Shown piece after piece: positions 5,427 to 9,929 of a stretch of 9,929 bases of DNA (positions are counted from its first letter, which is position 1; every line of letters begins with the position of its first letter). The notes beneath the pieces were generated by a model, which worked only from the letters and a program-made list of their open reading frames with translations, was not told the origin of the DNA and ran no database searches. The position numbers were made by a program, and so were the translations under genes. The stretch is from Pelagibius sp041565695 (lineage in GTDB: Bacteria > Pseudomonadota > Alphaproteobacteria > Kiloniellales > Kiloniellaceae): contig JBFGUI010000147.1 of assembly GCA_041565695.1 (NCBI GenBank), positions 1 through 9,929 on the forward strand, written 5' to 3'.

Positions 5427-8243
5427 ATGGACGAGATGTTCTGGGTCTTGCTGATCGGCTCGCTGGTGCTCTATCTGCTGATCGCGCCGGCGCTTGGGCT
5501 CGTTGCTTTCTCGCGCGTGCGCGGCATCTCCTCAGTGCAGGTCGGCGCGCTGCGAGCGCGGATCGACTCGCTTTCCGACGAGGTTGCCGCCCTGCGCCGC
5601 CAGGTCGCCGGCGCGCCGCCGCCAGAACCGGAAGCGGCGCCTGAAGCGGAATCCGAAACGGAACCGGCGACCGAGCCGGAAGCGGGCGAAACCCCGCCAC
5701 AGGAACCTGCGGCGGCGGAAGACGCGTTCGCGACTGCAAGCGGCGAAGCGACACCCGAGCCGCCAGCGGAAACTGCAGACGAAGCGCCGCTTAAGCCTGT
5801 TTCGGCGACGCAGGCCCGCGGGGCCGGCCTCGAAGCCTGGCTCACCTCTCGTGGCCTTATCTGGCTCGGCGGCGTGACCCTGGCGCTGGCCGGCCTCTTT
5901 CTCGCCAAGTACGGCTACGACCGCGGCTGGCTGCGGCTCGGACCCTGGGGCCGGGTGATCAGCGGCTTTGCCTTCGGCATCGCCCTGACCCTGGGCGGCG
6001 AGTGGCTGCGCCGGCGGCCGCTGCAGCGGGCCATCGCCGCCATCGGTCCCAACTACCTGCCGCCGGCGCTGACCGCGGCCGGTCTGGCCTCGGCCTTCGG
6101 CAGCATCTATGCGGCGCACGCGCTCTATGGCCTGCTGCCGCCGCCGGTAGCCTTCGCCCTGCTGGCCCTGGTCGCCTTCGCCGCCTTCGCCCTGGCAATC
6201 CTGCAAGGCCCGCTGATCGCGGTGCTGGCATTGCTGGGCGGCTTCGCCACGCCGCTTCTGGTGACCACGCCGGAGCCCTCGGCCTGGGGCCTGTTTCCCT
6301 ACCTCCTGGCGCTCTCTGCGGCTTCCCTGGCCATCACCCGCTACATGGGCTGCTGGTGGCTGGCCTGGGGCACGCTCCTCGGTGCCGTGCTCTGGCCCCT
6401 GTTCTGGTTCGCCGCCGTTTGGTCGCCGCAGGACAGTCCGGCGCTGGCCGCCTATCTCGTGCTGCTGGCCGGACTGTTCCTGGGCGTCCGATACCGCGTC
6501 GAAACGATCGGCGGCGAGCATCTCTGGCCCGCGGCGACGCCCGATCGCATCGCCTGGGCGGCGGCCCTGGCAACTGCCGTGCTCACTTTCATCCTGGTGC
6601 GCATGGACGGCTACGACCCCGTCTCCCTGATCGCCACTTTCCTGATCGCCAGCCTGTTCCTAACCGTCGGCTGGCGCGAGGCGGTCTTCGAGGGGCTAGC
6701 CCTGCTTGCCGCGCTGCTGGTGCTCGCGGTGGTCGCCGCCTGGCACCTGCCGGCGATCGCCGACTGGCCGCAGTTCACCCACGACTATCGCGGCGTCGGC
6801 TATGCCGGCGCGGTGGGCCCGGTGGTGCCACCGCAGCTCTCCGCCTTCGTCGTGGTCTCGCTGAGCTTCGGCGCGCTCTTCGCCGCCGTCGGCTTCCTGG
6901 CGCTGCCGCGGGTCCGGCGTCCGGCGCTCTGGGCCGCCGTCTCCGCCGGGGTGCCGGTGGGGCTGCTGGCCATCGCCTACTGGCGGGTGACCGGGCTCGG
7001 CATCGATCTCGCCTGGTCGACGGCGGCGCTCGGCGTGGCGGGCCTGCAGCTGGCCGTGGCTGCCTGGATCCGTCGGCAGCCACCGCACGGCGGCGGCGCG
7101 GGCGACGACCTGCTGCTCGGGATCTATGCCCTGGCCGGGGTCGCTGCCCTGGGGCTTGCCTTCGCCATGGCGCTGGAGCAGGCCTGGCTCACGGTGGCCC
7201 TCTCGCTGCTGCTGCCGGCCACGGCCTGGATCTCCGCGCGGCTCGACCTGACCAGCCTGCGGCCGGTCGCGGTGACCGTGGCCGGCGTGGTGCTGGTCCG
7301 CCTGGTGGCGAATTACAACGTGCTGGACTACCCCCTGGGCAGCCTGCCGGGCCTCAACTGGATCCTCTACGGCTACGGCGTGCCGGCACTGGCCTTCTGG
7401 TGGGCCAGCCGGGAATTCCGCCGGCAGGCCGACGACGGCCTGGTCCGGCTGCTGGAAGGCGGCGCCCTGGTACTGGCCTGGCTGCTGGTGACGCTGGAGA
7501 TTCGCAGCTTCGTGGTCGGGGACCTCGCCAGCCGCAGCTATGACCTCGCGGAACAGGCGCTGCAGGGCGTGGCCTGGCTCGCCATGGCCTACGGCTGTCT
7601 GCGGGCCTATCGCGTCGGCGGGCGCGAGGTGCTGCTCTGGGGCTGGCGCCTGCTGGCCGGTCTCGCCGCTTTGCATTCCGCGTTCTTCCTGGTGCTGGCC
7701 AACAACCCGCTGTGGAGCGGCGAGGCGGTCGGAAGCTTGCCGATCCTCAACCTCCTGTTACTCGCCTACCTGTTGCCGGCGGGGTTTGCGCTGGCCTTCG
7801 CCTGGGAACTGCGCCGCAGCGGCCAGCGTGCTGCGGCGATGGCTGCCGCGATCTACGCGCTGCTGCTGGTCTTCACCTGGTTGTCGCTCGAAGTGCGGCG
7901 GGCCTTCACCGGCCCGGTGCTCAGCATCGGCGGCACCACGGATGCCGAGCTGCTGACCTACTCCCTGGTCTGGCTTGGCTATGCCTGGCTGCTCTTCGGC
8001 CTTGCCCTGAAGACGGGCTTCGCCAGCCTGCGCTATGCCGCCCTGGCGGTCCTGGCCGTTGCGACCGCCAAGGTGCTGCTGGTCGACTGGAGCGCCCTCG
8101 ACGGCCTGCAGCGCTTTGCCGCCTTCGCCGCACTGGGCTTCAGCCTGCTCGGGATCCCCTTCCTCTACCAGAAGCTGGTGTTTCCGCCGTCCCCCGGCGA
8201 TGCACCGGAAGAGGCGGCAAGGCCGAACGATGCTTCCACTTAA
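5427..8243 (+). CDS. DUF2339 polytopic membrane protein
   Basis: This 938-residue protein has one N-terminal membrane helix (about 5-27), a short heptad-like stretch (about 36-60, LRARIDSLSDEVAALRRQV) and a low-complexity linker rich in Glu, Pro and Ala (about 62-125). Most of the remainder from about 145 is successive hydrophobic helices, probably twenty or more. The segment GLIWLGGVTLALAGLFLAKY (143-162) followed by RGWLRLGPWGR is typical of DUF2339 proteins, whose function is not known. No catalytic motif is visible. It follows aas by 30 nt, so co-transcription is likely, and a role in envelope or lipid handling is possible by association only. The start is ambiguous: GGGAG (5415-5419) suits the ATG at 5427, whereas GGAGGA (5421-5426) suits the ATG at 5436, three codons later. 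Confidence 0.88.
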   Translation: MDEMFWVLLIGSLVLYLLIAPALGLVAFSRVRGISSVQVGALRARIDSLSDEVAALRRQVAGAPPPEPEAAPEAESETEPATEPEAGETPPQEPAAAEDAFATASGEATPEPPAETADEAPLKPVSATQARGAGLEAWLTSRGLIWLGGVTLALAGLFLAKYGYDRGWLRLGPWGRVISGFAFGIALTLGGEWLRRRPLQRAIAAIGPNYLPPALTAAGLASAFGSIYAAHALYGLLPPPVAFALLALVAFAAFALAILQGPLIAVLALLGGFATPLLVTTPEPSAWGLFPYLLALSAASLAITRYMGCWWLAWGTLLGAVLWPLFWFAAVWSPQDSPALAAYLVLLAGLFLGVRYRVETIGGEHLWPAATPDRIAWAAALATAVLTFILVRMDGYDPVSLIATFLIASLFLTVGWREAVFEGLALLAALLVLAVVAAWHLPAIADWPQFTHDYRGVGYAGAVGPVVPPQLSAFVVVSLSFGALFAAVGFLALPRVRRPALWAAVSAGVPVGLLAIAYWRVTGLGIDLAWSTAALGVAGLQLAVAAWIRRQPPHGGGAGDDLLLGIYALAGVAALGLAFAMALEQAWLTVALSLLLPATAWISARLDLTSLRPVAVTVAGVVLVRLVANYNVLDYPLGSLPGLNWILYGYGVPALAFWWASREFRRQADDGLVRLLEGGALVLAWLLVTLEIRSFVVGDLASRSYDLAEQALQGVAWLAMAYGCLRAYRVGGREVLLWGWRLLAGLAALHSAFFLVLANNPLWSGEAVGSLPILNLLLLAYLLPAGFALAFAWELRRSGQRAAAMAAAIYALLLVFTWLSLEVRRAFTGPVLSIGGTTDAELLTYSLVWLGYAWLLFGLALKTGFASLRYAALAVLAVATAKVLLVDWSALDGLQRFAAFAALGFSLLGIPFLYQKLVFPPSPGDAPEEAARPNDAST

Positions 8244-8269
8244 GGTGGATGCGTGTCAGTGAAGCATCG
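8228..8269 (+). terminator. Imperfect 12-bp stem-loop over the DUF2339 stop codon
   Basis: CGATGCTTC(C)ACT (8228-8240, C8237 bulged) pairs with AGTGAAGCATCG (8258-8269), leaving a 17-nt loop that starts with the stop codon TAA. No T run follows, so it is not a classical intrinsic terminator. It could be a 3'-end stabilising stem, a factor-dependent end, or a DNA-level dyad acting on the downstream genes. A smaller competing stem (CCAC 8236-8239 with GTGG 8245-8248) uses part of the same bases. Its position at the end of the operon favours a 3'-end role. Confidence 0.35.
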
Positions 8270-8285
8270 CCCCAGGCCCGCGTCG

Positions 8286-8294
8286 TGCTATGCT
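8286..8294 (+). promoter_or_regulatory. Candidate extended -10 promoter for the response regulator
   Basis: TG-C-TATGCT (8286-8294) fits an extended -10 element (TGn followed by a TATAAT-like hexamer), about 74 nt before the chosen start codon. No good -35 is present 17 nt upstream (ATCGCC), so activity would rely on the TG extension or an activator. The 124-nt gap between the DUF2339 stop and the regulator start is the largest in the + strand gene series, which makes a promoter here reasonable. Confidence 0.28.
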
Positions 8295-8353
8295 CGCCCC
8301 GATGAACCGCAGGCGGACCCGCCGGCCGAGCGCCGCGGGGCCCGCCCATATGC

Positions 8354-8363
8354 GGGAGGGGAG
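8354..8363 (+). promoter_or_regulatory. Ribosome binding site deciding the GTG start of the regulator
   Basis: GGGAGGGGAG is a strong purine-rich Shine-Dalgarno stretch. It lies inside the longer reading frames that begin at 8290 or 8350 and 4-8 nt before the GTG at 8368. This is the main reason for the shorter start. Confidence 0.65.
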
Positions 8364-8367
8364 CAGG

Positions 8368-8745
8368 GTGTCACAGAGGGTTCTCGTCGTCGAGGACGAG
8401 CCGAATATCGTCGAGTCCCTCAGTTTTCTGATGAAGCGGGAGGGCTTCGACGTGAGCATCGCGCATGACGGGACGACGGCCCTGCGCATCGTCGAGAGCG
8501 AGCTGCCCGACCTCGTGGTGCTCGACGTCATGCTGCCGCGGCGCGACGGCTATGACGTCTGCAAGGCGATCCGCGCCAACCGCAGGCTCGACGCCGTGCG
8601 CATCATGATGCTGTCGGCCAAGGGGCGCGAACTCGATCGCCGCAAGGGCCTCGAACTCGGCGCCGACGACTACGTCACCAAGCCGTTCTCCACCCGCGAA
8701 CTGGTCGACCGGGCCCGGGCGCTGCTCGGCCTGACGCAGGGCTAG
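8368..8745 (+). CDS. Receiver-only (CheY-like) response regulator
   Basis: This 125-residue protein is a single receiver domain. It has the acidic pair Glu9/Asp10 in VLVVEDE, the phospho-acceptor Asp53 in VVLDVMLPRRDG, Ser83 in MMLSAKG and Lys105 in YVTKPF, with no output domain after the last helix. All phosphorylation residues are intact. I chose the GTG at 8368 because the protein then begins MSQRVLVVEDE, as receivers normally do, and the purine-rich GGGAGGGGAG (8354-8363) is well placed. Longer in-frame starts at 8290 and 8350 would add an arginine/proline-rich tail unlike the family. The cluster behind it encodes a symporter-type protein likely to be a sensor kinase, so it may accept phosphate from that kinase and act by protein contact or phosphorelay. 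The pairing is inferred from proximity. Confidence 0.9.
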   Translation: MSQRVLVVEDEPNIVESLSFLMKREGFDVSIAHDGTTALRIVESELPDLVVLDVMLPRRDGYDVCKAIRANRRLDAVRIMMLSAKGRELDRRKGLELGADDYVTKPFSTRELVDRARALLGLTQG

Positions 8746-8800
8746 GACCGGTGGTCGCGACGCTGACGCTGCGCCGGCCCGGCTTCAGCGGGAAGGGCCT

Positions 8801-9112
8801 ATGAACCGCCGGCGCGCCGCCGAGTGGTCGGTGATGCTCTTCGTCGTCGGCCTTCTGGCATTCAGTCCTCCCTTTCTGTCGATCTTCTCGGTGCCGGAGC
8901 TGGTCTTCGGCATTCCGACCCTCTACCTCTACATCTTCGTCGCCTGGGGCCTGGTGATCGCGCTGCTGGCCTTCAACGTCTCCAAGCTGACGGAGCAGGA
9001 GGTCTCGGAGCCGCTGCGCATGCCGGGGCCGCTGCCTGCGACCGAGGAGATCGAGCCGCCGCTCTCCGGCGACCTCGAATCCGCGCCGCGCCGCGACCGG
9101 ACGGAGGACTGA
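8801..9112 (+). CDS. Small two-helix membrane protein, possible symporter partner
   Basis: This 103-residue protein has a basic N-terminus (MNRRRAAEW), two hydrophobic segments (about 11-30 and 40-58) separated by a short loop, and an acidic, proline-rich tail that is probably cytoplasmic. I do not recognise a named domain. The size, two-helix plan and position directly before a sodium:solute-symporter-type gene recall the small proteins (for example DUF485 or DUF4212 types) that precede some such symporters, so it may be an accessory subunit. GGAAGGG (8791-8797) lies only 3 nt before the ATG, a short spacing; an internal ATG at 8834 would remove half of the first helix. Its stop is 3 nt before the next start, and the next gene's ribosome binding site lies within its last codons. 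Confidence 0.72.
   Translation: MNRRRAAEWSVMLFVVGLLAFSPPFLSIFSVPELVFGIPTLYLYIFVAWGLVIALLAFNVSKLTEQEVSEPLRMPGPLPATEEIEPPLSGDLESAPRRDRTED
9103..9107 (+). promoter_or_regulatory. Ribosome binding site supporting the TTG start
   Basis: GGAGG sits within the last codons of the small membrane protein gene and 8 nt before the TTG at 9116. Ribosomes finishing the upstream gene at 9112 would be next to the new start, so translational coupling is likely. Confidence 0.6.
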
Positions 9113-9115
9113 TCC

Positions 9116-9929
9116 TTGCTGACCGGTTGGGGCATTCTTGTCGTCGCCTTCGCCTATCTCTGCCTGCTCTTCGCGATCGCCTACTACGCCGACCTGCGCG
9201 CCGACGCCGGCCGCAGCATCATCCGCAGCCCGTGGATCTATACGCTTTCGATCGCGGTGTTCTGCACCTCCTGGACCTTCTACGGCTCGGTCGGCCGGGC
9301 CGCTTCCGGCGGCATCCATTTTCTGCCGATCTATCTCGGACCGACCCTGGTCTTTCTGCTGTGGTGGTTCGTGATCCGCAAGATCATCCGCATCAGCAAG
9401 GCACACCGGATCACCTCCATCGCCGACTTCATCTCCTCGCGCTACGGCAAGTCGACCAGTCTGGGCGCTCTGGTGACGGTGATCGCAGTGGTCGGCATCA
9501 TTCCCTACATCTCTTTGCAGCTGAAGGCGGTCTCGACCTCCTTCAACGTGCTGCGCCAGTACCCGGTGGTGGCCATGCCGCTGCAGGAGAACGTGCCCCT
9601 GCTGGCGGATACCGCGCTCTGGGTGGCCCTCATTATGGCGGCTTTCGCCATTCTCTTCGGCACCCGTCACATCGACGCTTCGGAGCATCACGAGGGTATG
9701 GTCGCCGCCGTGGCCTTCGAGTCCCTGGTCAAGCTGATCGCCTTCCTGGCGGTGGGGATCTTCGTCACCTTCGGCGTCAACGACGGCATCGGCGACCTGT
9801 TCAACCGGGCCGCCGCCGACGCCGGCATCGTGAAGCTCTTCTTCATCGATTCCGGTGGCAGCTACCTGCAGTGGATCACCCTCACCCTGCTGTCGATGGC
9901 GGCTATCATCTGCCTGCCGCGGCAGTTCC
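9116..9929 (+). CDS. Sodium:solute symporter-type sensor (CbrA/CrbS-like), N-terminal part
   Basis: The frame opens at TTG 9116 and stays open to the window edge, giving 271 residues and ending in CLPRQF. It consists of successive membrane helices of the sodium:solute symporter family: CTSWTFYGSVG (50-60), ITSIADFISSRYGK (99-112), GIIPYISLQLKAV (126-138) and an FGTRHIDASEHHEG loop. This pattern, including the PRQF motif at the edge, is characteristic of symporter domains fused to histidine kinases such as CbrA and CrbS, which link nutrient or acetate sensing to gene control. The kinase part, if present, lies beyond the window and cannot be confirmed; a plain symporter remains possible. GGAGG 8 nt upstream supports the TTG, and no in-frame ATG lies near the N-terminus. 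The receiver gene and small membrane protein just upstream favour the sensor reading. Confidence 0.85.
   Translation, partial: MLTGWGILVVAFAYLCLLFAIAYYADLRADAGRSIIRSPWIYTLSIAVFCTSWTFYGSVGRAASGGIHFLPIYLGPTLVFLLWWFVIRKIIRISKAHRITSIADFISSRYGKSTSLGALVTVIAVVGIIPYISLQLKAVSTSFNVLRQYPVVAMPLQENVPLLADTALWVALIMAAFAILFGTRHIDASEHHEGMVAAVAFESLVKLIAFLAVGIFVTFGVNDGIGDLFNRAAADAGIVKLFFIDSGGSYLQWITLTLLSMAAIICLPRQF

Noticed and set aside
5532..6521. Minus-strand 329-codon frame under the DUF2339 gene
   Set aside because: Composition is rich in Arg, Gln and Gly with arginine/phenylalanine repeats that mirror the Glu/Pro/Ala linker codons of the sense gene; no ribosome binding site or motif.
8290..8367. N-terminal extension of the response regulator from the ATG at 8290 or 8350
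   Set aside because: It would add Arg/Pro-rich residues not found in receivers, and the best ribosome binding site lies inside it, positioned for the GTG at 8368.
8675..9691. Minus-strand 338-codon frame across the small membrane protein and the symporter-type gene
   Set aside because: It overlaps two + strand genes with clear membrane helices and has the His/Asp/Gln/Arg-rich composition of an antisense frame.

Overview
The window is GC-rich and gene-dense, with strong G/C preference at codon third positions, GTG and TTG starts beside ATG, and protein families typical of free-living Proteobacteria. The three-part LplT-Aas fusion, the DUF2339 protein and a symporter-type sensor kinase with its small membrane neighbour suggest an alphaproteobacterium, perhaps Rhodospirillales-like. 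The order-level guess is weak. All well-supported genes lie on the + strand.

Region 1 (1-383) is mostly non-coding. A possible leftward gene starts near base 38. A 20-bp AT-rich dyad lies at 71-90, and an AT-rich patch at 269-300. A near-consensus promoter (TTGACG, 17-nt spacer, TATATG; 315-343) is overlapped by a perfect 24-bp palindrome (341-364), just upstream of a TetR-family gene. This looks like an autoregulated control region.

Region 2 (384-8243) is a probable operon of four genes: the TetR regulator; a membrane-anchored alpha/beta hydrolase with a complete Ser/Asp/His set (3-nt gap); a 1154-residue fusion of an LplT-like lysophospholipid transporter, a PlsC-type acyltransferase and an acyl-ACP synthetase (Aas); and a 938-residue DUF2339 polytopic membrane protein. 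The fusion should import, activate for and re-acylate lysophospholipid. The hydrolase may supply the opposite (deacylation) step, so the set may be a repressor-controlled phospholipid repair or remodelling module. A 12-bp inverted repeat with one bulge spans the stop codon of the last gene.

Region 3 (8244-9929) is a signalling cluster: a receiver-only (CheY-like) response regulator starting at GTG, a 103-residue two-helix membrane protein, and the N-terminal 271 residues of a CbrA/CrbS-type sodium:solute-symporter protein (probably a sensor histidine kinase). The last starts at TTG and is cut by the window edge. Tight spacing between the last two suggests translational coupling. No tRNA, rRNA, CRISPR array, insertion sequence or phage gene was seen. 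No wholly new system is evident; the most interesting points are the promoter/operator architecture, the lipid-cycle gene set and the receiver/small protein/symporter arrangement.
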